Positions 45,805 to 57,460 of a stretch of DNA of 64,000 bases are shown here, piece by piece. Numbering within the stretch: position 1 is the first letter of the stretch; every line of letters starts with the position of its first letter. Position numbers and translations under genes: made by a program. Location of the stretch: NCBI GenBank assembly GCA_964036045.1, contig OZ038384.1, positions 31,911,771 to 31,975,770 on the forward strand, in the 5' to 3' direction. The notes below the pieces were generated by a model. It was not told where the DNA came from. It did not search any database and saw only the letters and a program-made list of their open reading frames with translations. Source of the stretch: Eutreptiella sp. 'Long Island Sound 2002'. Taxonomy: Eukaryota > Euglenozoa > Euglenophyceae > Eutreptiales > Eutreptiaceae.

Positions 45805-48215
45805 ATGTGCAGCGCAATGTCACAAATGCCTGACCCACAGCCCAGCCAGCCACCGACCGTGCGGGCAGAAGTGGCCCGCATGCAGGCCGGCGCAGCCCTG
45901 TGGCCCCCCTCGCCGGCAACCTCGGCGACGTCTGCGGACGTGTCGTCGCCCTCGTCTCCGCAGAGCCCGGAGACGGTCAGGGAGGAAGGGCCGGGGGCTA
46001 CAGGGCGACAGAGGGGGGAAGGAGCCGTGGTGGGGATGGGAGAGTGGAGGGAAAAGGGAGGACAGGCGGAGGCGGGGAAGGGCGGGGCAGAGGGGGTGGC
46101 GGCAGGGGCTGAAGGGCAAGGGGAGGGGCAGGGGCAAAGGGCAGCGGAAGGGCCAGGGGCGGACCCGTTCAATGTCCTGGATGTGAGGGCGGGCATGGAT
46201 ATGAGATGGAGGGAGTGGAGGAGTCGGAGGGAGTCGGTAATCGCCGACATCCTCGAGGTGTCGGAGGATGAGGGGGAGGGGGCGGGGAGGATGGCGGTGG
46301 AGGGAGGCCCAGGACAGCCGTCGGCGCCCAATGTGCCGGCGGCTGCCATGAAGTCCATCCTCCCGGAGGTGCCGCGGCAGGAGGAAGGCAAGGGCGGACG
46401 AGGGCAGCTGGAGGCGGGAGCGGCAGGGAGCGGAGACAGCAGCGTGAGCACCGGAAGGAGAGGGCGGACGGGCAAGGGAGGGAAAGGGCAGGCAGGGATG
46501 TTCGGGGCTGTACACGTGAAGGGACACCTGGCATGAAAGGGGGGAAAAGGGAGTGGACGGGGGCAACAGTGGCCGCAGCCCCCACGCTCGTTCAGGCAGC
46601 CGCCGCCGAGGTCGCCCCCAGGGGTCAGTGCGGGGGTAAGGGCGGAGGAGGAGAGGGAGGCCCGCCGCCAGCAGGCGGCGCGGTACGAGGCGCTGGGGCA
46701 CGTGGAGCACCAGCGCTGTCGCCGCCAGCCCCCAGAGCAAGGGCCGGACACCATCTACCAGTTGGAGATGGAGCCGGGGAGGACGGGGATGAGGGGGGGG
46801 CAGGCGGAGCAGAGCAGCGCAGCGGTGCAGGGCAGTGGTGCGGAACAGGTAGAGGCCGGCAGGGGCAAGCAGGGGAAAGGGGGGGGGCAACAAGGGCTAC
46901 AGGGGAAGGGACAGGGGAGGGGGGAACTCCACGGAGTAGGCGGCAAGGGACGCGGGGTGATGGGGCAACAAGGCAAAGGGCAGGGGAAGGGGGGTGGCCT
47001 TGGGTACATGGGCTCGCCGGTGTTCCCAGGGACGGGATTGAAATGATGGGGAGGTGTAGTCCCGCCAGCCGTCCCACCAATCGTCCCAGCATTCCCGCCG
47101 CCACCATACCCGGCGATGGGGATGATGTACCCGCCCCTGCCGGCGTACCCGGGCATGCAGCCACAGGCGCACATGCAGCAGCACCAGCAGGCTGGTGGGA
47201 CAGCGTGGGGAGCGCAGGGAGGGAAGGAAGAGGAGCACAGGAGGGCGTGGGAGAGGGTCCGGGAGGCAGAGAGGAGCCTGCGGGAGAGGGAGGCCAGAGT
47301 CAAGGGTGAGGTGGGCGCAACGGAGGAGGGGAGGATGGAGGGGACCGACAGGCCGCAGGGAGGGGAAGCGCAGGCAGTGGAGGAGCTGCAGGGGGCGTGG
47401 GCAGACCGTCGGAGGAGGCAGGAGGGGGTTGAGAGGGCGGGACGGGAGGGAGGACGACAAGAGGAGGGTAGGGGGCGGAAGGATACCCTGCTGGTGCCGT
47501 TCCGACGGCCGGCTATCCCACCGGAGCAAGAGGGAGAGATGCAGGAGAGGGCATGGAGGCGGATCAGGGGGGAGGCGGCGAGGGTGGCGGACAGGGATAG
47601 GGAGGTGGCGGTGCGGGAGGAGGAGGAGGCGGTGGTCGGGAGGGCCCACTGGGTCCTCCCGTATCCGGAAGGGGACACCCCCTCCACGGATGTGGAGGGG
47701 CAGTCGCCGTCAGGGAAAAGGGCCAGGGAGGAGGACAAGGAGGCAGGGCAGAAAAAGGGGAAGCGGCGCAGGAGGGAGGAGCGAGGGGCAGCGGAGGGGG
47801 AGGGGGCACCGCGGCCGGCCAGCCCCAGTCGGAAGCCGGCGCCGACGGACTGGGACTCGGAGTCCCCGCCACCGCGGCAGTATGCGCCGCCGCCGGTGCG
47901 GAAGAGACCCGGGACGGTCGCGGGGTGGACGGAGGGGGACGTGGCGGAGCTGGCCCGCTACGTGAAGTTGGCGGGGAAGACGAGGGGAAGGCGGGAGAAG
48001 AGGGGGGCTCCGCCGCTTCACTGACCTGGTCGGCAGGGCGGGGAGGCCCAGGGAAAGGGGGCCGGAGATGGAAGAGTGGCGGTGGAGGAGGATGCTGGGG
48101 GCGGCGCTCCCGGGGGTGCGCCTGGACTGTCCCCAGGAGAGGGGGAAGAAGCCCAGGGTTCAGGTGCTGCGAGAGCTGTCGCAGCGGGAGGGGCGGTACG
48201 GTGGCGACGCGTAGG
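45805..48215 (+). pseudogene. Gag-like ORF related to the LINE-A ORF at 6797-8880
   Basis: ATG at 45805. One frame runs to about 48005 with TGA at 46534 and at 47044, then shifts frame and ends at TAG near 48213. Features in order: Ser/Pro and Gly/Glu-rich N-terminus, a Gly/Gln/Lys tract (46850-47010), a Pro/Met/His/Gln tract (47070-47190), a Glu/Arg coiled-coil-like stretch (47220-47420), a strong basic cluster (KKGKRRRREER, near 47755) and a compact end starting at GWTEGDVAELARYVK (near 47920). This order parallels the LINE-A ORF, including the final RxxLxxAxP-type motif. The role is probably RNA/DNA binding in a retroelement particle (inference). Confidence 0.55.
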
Positions 48216-49300
48216 GCAGGGCAGGAGCAGGAACGGGGAGCGCTAGGGGTAGGGGGCCAGGGGCGTGCGGAGGGACGGGCAGTCGGGATGCGAGGAGGCG
48301 GACACGGGGGGTCGGCGGAGGTGGAGGAGGGTGAGGAGGTGATGTGGCGGACACGAGGAGAGGAGGAGGGGAGCAGAGAGGTGCAGGTGCGCAGAGGAGG
48401 ACAGGGACACGGCTGAAAGTGGAGGGGGATGTGGTGATGGAGGACGCGGACGAGAACCCCAAGCGGAGAGCACAGGACCAGCGGCGGGGGGGAGGGGAGA
48501 TGGGGCGGCGGAGTACGGGGGCGCAGGCGAGTGCGGAGGAAGCAAAAGGGCAGTGGGATGCGAGATGTATTGTGGGTACGGCGAGCAGTGTGGGGCAGAA
48601 CGGACAGCAGACGGGAAGCCGTATCGGAATGTGGTACAGTGACGCAGCAGAACGCGAGGTCCTAACTGGCGAGAACATGGCGAAGGTGTGGAGCAGCGCT
48701 GTGCCCTTCGGGTGCAGCACGGCGCCAGGGCTCTGATTTGCAGGAGAGGCGAACGGGCAGACACATCCAATATGCCAGGGTCTTGGCGAATGGTGTGATC
48801 GGAGGGTTTGCTGGGATGGGCAGATGGCAGTGCAGGTGTACTCGAATCCGGTGCAGTGGAGCCACGTCACGGTGGCGCCCCAGTGGGCTGGCAGCCGGGG
48901 TGTGCGGGCTATCCGCCGACTTTGTACATGGCGGCAAAGCACTCTGCGTGGCAGGAAGGTGCTGCATTGAAAACATTGAGCTTACGTGCGCCATGCTCAG
49001 AGGGGTTGACCACGCCAGGCCTTGGTGGCCGGGCTCCACAATGCAGATGCAGCGGCGGGAATTCGACAAGCGTCTCCGGCGCATAGGGGGTACAGGGCCA
49101 CAGTCCAGACCACAGATACACCCCCCCGCCCCCCCACACAGGGCGCCAGGCAGCCAGGAAGGGGTGAGAGGCGGGGACCGAGGGAGCACCCAGGGGAAGG
49201 GGTAGGGGCAAGGGGGAGGGGCAGGGGTAGAGCACGCGAGTGGCAGACACGACTGCCAGCGCTGCACGGACAGGGAGGGCAGACGTGCAGGCAGGGGTGA
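48216..49300 (+). other. GC-rich stretch, no recognised gene
   Basis: Short open frames in several phases on both strands. None shows a known motif. It may be the broken continuation of the retroelement that begins near 45.3 kb. Confidence 0.4.
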
Positions 49301-49643
49301 CTGCGAGAAGGAGAAAGGGAGGGGAGACAGGCGAGAGAGGGGGCGCAGGGCAGCGGGATCAGGGTAGCACGAAGAAGAGCAGAGGGCACACGCAGGGCGT
49401 GCGGGAGCAGCAAGGAGCGCGAGCACAAAACAGAAAAAAAAACAACGGCAGGACAGGCGGACACACAGGAAGGGCACATAGAGGAGGCAGGGCGCGGGAG
49501 GTGGGGGGAACAGGGGGCCAACGAGGGCGCAAAGGAACACATTGTCTCACAGAGAGGCACCATGCCGAAGACCCGCATAGAACCGTACCGCCCGCCCTGC
49601 CGGGCCATCAGGGAACTGATGGAGGGGCGGCCGGCGGGAGGGG
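49301..49643 (+). pseudogene. Open frame interrupted by chromovirus-1, left part
   Basis: Open from 49301 (after TGA 49298-49300), first ATG at 49562. It is basic, Arg/Gly/Gln-rich. At 49643 it is cut by the chromovirus; removing the element and one GGGG copy joins it in phase to 62850-63013. No family recognised. Confidence 0.5.
49640..49643 (+). repeat. Target-site duplication GGGG, left
   Basis: Pairs with 62846-62849 on the other side of chromovirus-1. Four to five bases is usual for Ty3/gypsy integrases. Being a homopolymer in G-rich DNA, it could be partly coincidental. Confidence 0.6.
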
Positions 49644-52000
49644 TAAATAAGGTCCCTACCAGGACCGGCCCCTGTCGTGCCCCTTCCGCCTGTCACCCCT
49701 GCTGACTTGCTCCTGATCAACGATTGCATCCCTCAAATCCCGGGTCCAAAATCCAAAAATATAGAAAATAAATCCTTCTCCAACCCTGAACAGCAACCAG
49801 ATCCCACAAATACAGCAATAACCCAATCCACAATCCAATCCACTCTGCGGGCTTCCGTTCAGCACACCGGTCGTCCCACGGTGGCGGGCATGTACAAGAA
49901 TTGCACCAAAGAGGAAAGCCCTGAAATTGACATATGAACACAAATAAAGCAAAGTTGGGGAAAGATGGAAACGTGCACAATCACAGCCATAGACCCCTTT
50001 TTCCCTGAACTCAATACCTTCCCTTGACTCGCCAACATGATGCCCTGAACTCAGCCAAATAAGATGGCTAAATGCCATGTGTCAAAAGTCACTACATAAA
50101 CCCGTAAAAATGTGTTCACTCCCAAGCCTCTAAATCCTAGCCCAATAGGGGGGGTGGCGTGTCATGGCCTAGAGTAGCACTCAGGACCATGCCCTACCCT
50201 GACATAACCTTGGTTGGACTTGGAGTTGAATGGGCTTGGAGATATGCCCCATGAGTTTGAACTCATAACATGCCAAAAACTGCCAATTCACACCATATTG
50301 GCCATATATCAAATATATGCTCAAAATTGAAGTTACCACTTATCCGAAGGCTCAAAGCATGCATGGAATCCAAGTCTAGTATTCATGGAGGATAGAGATC
50401 AAAGGTCAATGCCCATGTACATCCCCACCTTACTCTCGAAACCCCTTCAAATATGGGCGCCACGCACCACCCAAGTCAGCCCATGATCTTGAGACCAATT
50501 CTTGTTATCCTTCGTGCGCCAAGCCAAATGGAGTACACGATCCGGCATATGGTGGTGTTCAACTCCAAAGCATATGCCAACATATGAACAACATACCATG
50601 GTTCGACTCTCCATAGGCTTCTTGCTGTTTGCCGACCAGGTAAGTACACAAAACGCAAAAATGAGCAAAAATTGAGGTCAAAAACATGAAAATATGTCCA
50701 AATACAAAGTTGTCATGATAGTATATCTCTATGCTCACCCATGATATCCGCGCATGGTTCAATATACAAATGATTGTAACCATTTGCGAACAATTTCTCC
50801 ACTTGGATCCCCAATCGGGCGCATGGAGATACCTTCGCCACTCATATCTACATGCCCCATGAAAATGAGAGTGCACTCATGGATCTCTTTGCCAAACATA
50901 CCATGAGCAATACATACGCGGTAGACTTGGTCTAGTGCTTTGAATTCCACAATTGGGACATGGGCAAGGCCCTTGTCACGTGTGGCTCCCCATCTCTTCG
51001 GCCACACGAAGATATATAACATGGGCGTGAGCATATCAAGACATATACTACCCATATCACACATAGCCCTTAAAATTGGCTCCCACCATGGTATGCTATC
51101 CCCCTCCATGGTCATAACTTTGGGTTGAATGGACGTGGGAACCTAATCAAAGATGCTATGCCACCGCAGGACTCATGCGCTACACTCGAAAGTCATAATA
51201 TCAAGTCCGGACACATGGTCAACAAGTTATAAACAAGTTTCTACCATGTTGACCATGATCCTATGATACAACGAGTGTGTGTGATGACCCAAGGTGTTGG
51301 AATCTACTAAAAACAAGTTGAGGCTGAGGCGATTGCAACGCAACCTTCTTTATTCTCTTTCCTCACACTCACGCGTAGATATGGCCCTTCAAAGTGGTCC
51401 CAGGTATCACTTCTGTTTCCCTTATATCTTCAAGTCAAATGGGTGGCGGATGTAAGGGAAACCTGATTCGGGCATAGGGAAAAGAGTATGACCACTCGAA
51501 GAAGACCAAATCAAGTGCGGCGATGTCGAAGTCGAAAATCCGATTTCCACATCGCGAAAAATTCAGATTAAAATTTCGAGTGCATATTTAGAAAATTGCG
51601 GAAGCAACGAACCCTTTACTGATGAAATCTGACCCTTCATCGGGGTTTCCGCCAAAATGTCTGGAAATAACAGTTAACCAATCGGTTACCGCAAAATCGC
51701 GAGCCAACTGACAGTCGCCGATACATCGACCATCAGAACGAAAGGCTGAAAAATTACAGAAACATTATGATAATGAAACCCTGTTGATTTCTGATATTCT
51801 GATATATGAATCTCAGCTGGCGACGCCTCGGTACTGAATATGGCCCCTCATAGGCGGAATGGCCAAACCTATCACACTATCACATCAGGTTAGGTCAGGT
51901 GGATCGGAGAGTATGATATCAGCCAATGGCCGCTTGCCGGCATATAGATACACAGACCCGAGTGACCCAAAGATGGCCACGGGGGTCCGAACCGGCTTCA
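49644..52000 (-). repeat. 3' LTR of chromovirus-1
   Basis: On the minus strand it starts TGAAGCCGG (52000) and ends ...CCTTATTTA (49644). Matches 60490-62845. TG...TA ends are slightly atypical (TG...CA is usual). Non-coding. Confidence 0.88.
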
Positions 52001-52012
52001 GCCCCCTTCTCA
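52001..52012 (-). promoter_or_regulatory. Polypurine tract of chromovirus-1
   Basis: Minus-strand GAGAAGGGGGC directly precedes the 3' LTR. Such tracts prime plus-strand DNA synthesis. Confidence 0.75.
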
Positions 52013-52395
52013 GAGCGTGGTTACCGCTCGGAAGTCATTGAAGAGAGGACGGGAGGACCCCAATGGGCTCCAACCCCCCCCCCCGTATGTCCTAAGGACA
52101 CATGGACGCCCCACACACGTCGTAGACGTCCCCGACGCCCCAAGGGAGGGGTGAGGACACTGATAATCGGTGCCCTACGCCATATCTGGTCTCCTCTTGA
52201 TCTACAACATGGACCAGGGGGGTCAAAGATAGAGAAACGTCGTCGGTCGACCTAAATAAGTATACCACAACGAAATATATATGTGGAGATCGAGTGAAGG
52301 GGGTAGATGGCCAATCAAAGCCCAAAAATCCCCGGATGAACGCCCTCAACCGTTCCCCAAGCACAGAAACAAACAAAAATGCCAAGGGGGATCCA
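52013..52395 (-). other. 3' untranslated region of chromovirus-1
   Basis: Lies between the chromodomain stop (TAA at 52396-52398) and the polypurine tract. No feature seen. Confidence 0.6.
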
Positions 52396-52863
52396 TTACG
52401 GTGCTACAGCAGCAACCAAATGGACCAACACGTCCTTGACATCCAAAGAAATATTCTTTTTCTCCAGATAGTCCATCCGGACCGTGGTGTACCTCGGCAC
52501 GAAACTGCTTGGAGGCTCCCACAAATCCCTGGATGCGGCAAATCCCTTCCGACGGACTTTATAAAGCCTCCCCCCAGGCGTCCCCGGGTCCGGCTTGTCC
52601 GCCAGGATCTTCTCAGCGGTGAAGTCGTCGTCCTCACCCTCGTCGTCCGAATCCACATCGCCGGCCGTGAACTCGAAGGTGACGGGACGTCCGCTGGGGT
52701 CTGGTGCTCGGGGACGAAGCTGGGTATGGTCGCGGTCCAGGATCTTGTTATCCCCCACACGAACCGCATACACATCCTGCCCGACCTTCCGCACGATTAC
52801 CCCCGGCACATACCAATATGCCGATGCCTGGACAGGACATCCTTGTGGTGCCGCTCCACCCAC
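52396..52863 (-). pseudogene. Chromovirus-1 pol C-terminus: chromodomain
   Basis: It continues integrase after a frameshift near 52860. An acidic linker is followed by a chromodomain (DDFTAEKIL, LYKVRRKGF, LWEPPSSF). The cage Trp found in chromovirus-2 (KVRWRGY) is Arg here, and the first aromatic is Phe, so binding to methylated H3 is probably reduced. Ends in TAA. Confidence 0.8.
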
Positions 52864-53867
52864 ACGGTGTCTTGGAGAGCATACTTCCGGACCTTTCCCT
52901 GCTTGAAGTACTTGGCCCTCTTGTCATGCTCGTCCTGAAGTGCCTTGCACACCTTGGCCGCCGTGTCGTCCGCCTCAGCCATCATAGCACTCGCATCCCG
53001 GGCCACTTTGCCATGGTTCAACCACGGGAGAGTGTGTGACACTCGATCCCGTAGGAACAGGATACGATGGGGCGACAGTCCAGTGGGTCCCGGAAGGTCG
53101 TGATACGCTTGGAGTACTCTCCACAGCGAGTTATACCAATTCCGGCCCGGGTCGTCGATGTGCAGCTGGCGGAACTTCTCGAACATCTGCCGCCCGGCGA
53201 CCTCAGCTCGACCATTCGACCGGCTGTGGTACGCCACGGTCTTGGCGTGCCGAACACCCATGTGCTTGCACATCGTCTTGAACCACGTCCCCACAAACTG
53301 ACTGCCCCGATCGCTGCAGATGACAGCCAGGACATCAAAAATCGTCAGCCAATGCCTGATCATGGCATTAGCGACGGTCTTGGCCTGCAGCCCTACTCCA
53401 TGCTTGTCCTTCTTGTCCTTCCTCTTGGACTTCTTGCCAGGGACCGCCACGATATACCCACTGTGCCTATCCACCGCCAGGATGACACAGTCGTAAGTCT
53501 CTCCTTCCACGGTGACCTCGGGCATGGCGAATACATCCATGGCCACAGACCGCATAGGGGCCTCCGGTATAGCCGTGTACACCGGGTTGCCCGCTGAGGA
53601 GTGGTTGGGGCTCTTCGTGGCCCGACACACGGCGCAGTCGCTGCAGTACTTGTCCAGGATGGCGTAGTACCCCGGTGGGAACTTGAAGCGCCACTCTAGG
53701 TCCTGCTGCATCTTGTCTCGACCAAGATGCATGAGCTGGGCGTTGTGCCAGTGGTCAATGAGCTCCTTCACTCGGTTCTCAGGGACCAGTAGCTTGTCCT
53801 TGAGGAACAGTTTGTCCCCATCCTCGGTCAAGCCCTCAGGCCCCTCATCGTCCGACGGGGCGCTCAC
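52797..53867 (-). pseudogene. Chromovirus-1 integrase
   Basis: In phase with RNase H upstream across a TGA at 53886-53888. The HHCC finger is present (HWHNAQLMHLG and CSDCAVC). Numbering from the codon at 53867, the catalytic triad is D111 (AMDVFAM), D186 (CSDRGSQF) and E222 (NGRAEVAG) with the canonical 35-residue spacing between the last two. A Lys-rich insertion (KKSKRKDKKDKHG) sits between the first two acidic residues. It inserts element DNA into chromosomes. Confidence 0.9.
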
Positions 53868-53885
53868 GGCATTCCAGTACTTGCT

Positions 53886-55832
53886 TCAGTGCTCGGATGC
53901 CGCGTAGTCATCCGACCAGTCCTCTGTGAGCACCGACCTGACTAGCTCTACGGGGGCCACCATCCATTGCTCGAGGGTTTCCTCTCGAATAGCTTGAACG
54001 CGGGCACCCCGGAACCTGGCCAGGTCCGTACGGTTTGCCATCACCACAAAGCACTTGACCCCCTCTTGCTCCATGGCCTTCTCCATCTCGATGATGTGCT
54101 TGGCCTCCTTGGTTTCCTCGGCGTTCCCATGGCTGGATATGTCCATCCAAGCCTTGCCTGCGGGGTAGGCCCATCGACTGAGGCAATCTGCCACAGTGTT
54201 GTCCTTCCCCGGGACGTATACGACGCTGGAGTCGAACTTGGTGAACGTCTCATGCCATCGGGCCCTCCTTGCCGCCGGTCCCGAGGGGGTGTCGACGTGC
54301 TCCCTGTGCCAGCTCTGCAAGGACTGATGGTCCGTGCAAACCACCACCGGTTGTAATCCGATGTGACCAGACCACTTCCTGAGCGCACAAACAATGGCGT
54401 ACGTCTCCTTCTCCCTCGCGGTCCAGGTGCGGCGTTGGCCCTCGGCCAGGATCCGACTCCAAAACGCTACGGGTACGTGTGACCCGTCGTCCCGGATCTG
54501 CTCGAGGACTGCTTCTACAGCATAGTCCGAGGCGTCCGTCCGTAGCACGAATCCCTTGTCCGGGTCCACCAAGAATAGTCCCAGCTGCCCCAGGAGTCGC
54601 TCCTTCAGGCGGCTGAACGCATCTTCGGCCTCAGGGGTCCAGGCAAGCTTCTTCTTGCTCCCCTTCCGACCATCGAACTTGCCCACTCGCAGCATCTTGT
54701 GCAGCGGCCCCGACAGTTCTGCATACATTCGGACATAGCCCGAATAGTAGTTGCAGAACCCCATGAAGGATCGGAGTTCGCTGATGGTCTGGGGCTTTTC
54801 CCAGTGGTGCAGGGACGCCAGCCTCCCAGGCATGGGACGGCGTTGCCCATGACCAACCACGTGACCCGCGAACTCCACTTCCTTCACCAAGAGTGAGGCT
54901 TTGGTGGGCTTGCACACCATGTTGTGCTTGTCCAGCTCGCTGAGCACTCGGCGCAGATCCTTCTCATGCGCGTCGATGAGCTCGTCCTCAGTCATGTCTT
55001 CCGTGCCGGACCCGATGATGATGTCATCCACAAAGGGACCGGCACAGTCCCGGACAGGACCGAGTAGGTCCTCCATCATGCGCTGGAAAGCGGCGTTGCC
55101 ATTCTTGGCGCCCATAGGCACCACTTTCCACTGCATGGGCCCCAGCGGCGTCGACATCGCTGTGCAGGGCCTGGAGTCCGGGTGTAGCGGCATCTGGTGA
55201 TAGCCGTGTTTCAGGTCTAACACCGTGAAAATCCGCTTTTTCTGTTGTTTTTGGAGGATGGAGTGGATCAGGGGAAGCGAGTACGAGTCGTGCTCGGTTT
55301 GCTCGTTCAAACCCCTGTAATCCACCACCAACCTCCACTCGCCCTTCTCCTTCTTGGGCATTATAAAGGCTGGGCTGGCCCACTCACTGTCGGAGGGTTC
55401 GATCCATCCCCGCTCAATGAACTCGGCCAACAACTTCTTCATGGCCTTGGCCCGATCACCCTGAAGTTGGTACTCCCGATGACGATAGATCTTGGGGTTC
55501 GGCTTCAGCTTGATCTTCGCTGTGCCAAACCTCCCACGATCTGGAGGGTTCTTGTTGGCGACGCCACTGAATAGCCGCGGATAGGCATTGATCAGCCTCT
55601 CCTTCAGCTCGGCGACCTTCGGGTTCTCCTGGGCCTCTTCAGCCGCCTGCTTCGGTATCGATACAACCGACCGCACTGCGGTATAGGCCTCTTCCGGGTC
55701 CGAATCCGACTTCCCCTCGTCTGATATGCCGTCTTCATCGTCGTGGGGTGCACTTCCCACCGATAATCTTCGGAAATTTGCGGCGTTGGGCTGATTACTG
55801 TTGTATCGGCCCCCATTCTTGGAAAATCCCAT
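53886..55832 (-). pseudogene. Chromovirus-1 reverse transcriptase and RNase H
   Basis: A 648-codon frame. RT motifs: EWASPAFIMPKKEKGEWRLVVDYRGLN, LDLKHGYHQ, and the active site PFVDDIIIG (D269, D270; coded at 55028-55023). The motif-B region is unusual (PMGAKNGNAAFQ rather than the common MPFGLTNAP form). RNase H has D433 (RTDASD), E476 and D501 (CTDHQS). The LSRWAYPAG end motif is shared with chromovirus-2. The upstream frame is lost near 55.75-55.85 kb, and TGA at 53886 separates it from integrase; the homologous stretch in chromovirus-2 has no stop. Confidence 0.92.
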
Positions 55833-57457
55833 GTCGGCGGCTCGGACCCAACCGGACCATCGTATTGGTCCGCGATGTGATCCATGACCCTCGCCACGAA
55901 CTCATCCTTCTCGTACTTGCCGGTGACCATCATCTTGTCATCCCATCAATGCGGAGATGTGACCATGGCCCGCCTCTTCTTGGCTGCCACACGGTTGTGC
56001 ATCCCCATCCGCATGTAGTTGATGACGTGGGCGATCTCGGCGTGGAACAGGACGTCAATGCCATCCATTGGCTGATCCGTCCCCTCCTTGGGCTCAAACA
56101 TGACCTTCATGGGCACCGCCTCCACCCTACGGATAAATGCTTCATCACCCGTGGGCTGGGCTTGCGCCCCATCCACCAGGAAAGCCTTGGTACCCCACGC
56201 TTGACCCGGGAAGACCATTGATACACCCTTGGCGTCGATGAACAGCTCCTCCTCTGGCCCGAATGACATCTCGTTCAGGGTGATGGAGTCCAGCGTCGAC
56301 TTGAGACCTTCCAGCGGAGATGGGGTGGATCCTATGCCGGTTATGACCAGGATCCCCTTCGCCCTATCCGCAACGATCTTCTCCACCGTACGTCTGGTGT
56401 TATCCAGGGAGCCATGCCAATACATGGGCCCCCACTCCTTCAAACCCCAATGCCTATGCCAGGCTGAGTCTCCTCGATGCCAATGCCTCCTACACTTCCG
56501 CAAAAGTGGGGCATCCCGGGAAGCGAAGACGTCCGTCTCGGGCGCTTCGGCTCCCAGCGTCTGGAGCATCCTGTCATACACCTCCGGCGCCATTCCATAC
56601 TCCGTGAGCTGAACTCCGCAGTCTCCTCTGGACTTGGCACCCACAGCTTGCACCGCTCGGACGATCCGATCCTCTTCCGCAGCATTCCATAGGGATGATC
56701 CGCATGGATAGTCCGTGGACAGCCATGTGAGGTATTCATCATCCTCCCGGACCAGCGTTGCGCGATGGGGAAGGGCTCCAATGGCGTTTGCCACCATGAA
56801 GTCATACCCCATGATCATATCCCAATCTGTAATGTCGGCCACATAGAAGTTCCCGGATAGAGTGCTTCTCTTCGCCAAATCAGGGCGGTTCAAGCGCTCA
56901 TGCTCCCCGAATTCCATACTGATAGTGGCCTCATGGGTGCCACCACCCATAATCTCACCATTGGCCACCTTCAGGCGTACCGGTCTACGGCTGGGCTGCA
57001 GGGATTCCTCCTTGAACAACCCTCTCCCGACCAGGCTCACCTGAGCACCCGTATCCACCAAAACATCCACCGCCAACTCCTCTTGTCCGCACCGTACACG
57101 CACCTTCCAGTGCAACTGCCGCTCGTCGCCATGCGGTGTATGGACGACTCTCACGGCATGCAACTCTAGCATGTCCGGGTGCATCAGGACTTCGAGGGTA
57201 TGATCACGGATGGTCTAGATCTTGGGTTGGTATTGCCCGTCCACGGGGCTCTCCGTGGTCGCTCCGTCCTTCTTACCATGTCCCTTGCCCACATAAACTT
57301 CCCTTGGCAGGGCGCTCCAGGGGTTGGGAGTGGCGAAACTCAGTGGTTTTGGCTCTTCTGGAGCCTTCTTCGTCACCCGATGTGCCTTCGCCTTCTCTGG
57401 GATTCCACTGATTTTGGGAGGAGAGACCTCCGAGGTCCCACTCCCGTGGGGGCTCCT
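55604..57457 (-). pseudogene. Chromovirus-1 protease region
   Basis: In the same phase as gag across the UAG at 57458. A Pro/Lys-rich linker has a second UAG at 57215-57217, then the aspartic protease: VLVDTGAQVSLV (DTGA, residue 44 from the codon at 57184) and later DWDMIMGYDFM, equivalent to the hydrophobic-Gly flap-side motif. About 250 residues of unclear function follow. UGA at 55946-55948 interrupts, and the frame then continues to about 55.75 kb before shifting into RT. Confidence 0.8.
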
Positions 57458-57460
57458 CTA
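57458..57460 (-). promoter_or_regulatory. gag-pol UAG junction of chromovirus-1 (probable readthrough)
   Basis: UAG followed in phase by AGG AGC CCC. Just downstream the RNA can form CCCAC/GUGGG with loop GGGA and then GACCUC/GAGGUC. Chromovirus-2 has the same codons after its UAG. A stem shortly after a leaky stop is a typical readthrough arrangement. Confidence 0.6.
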
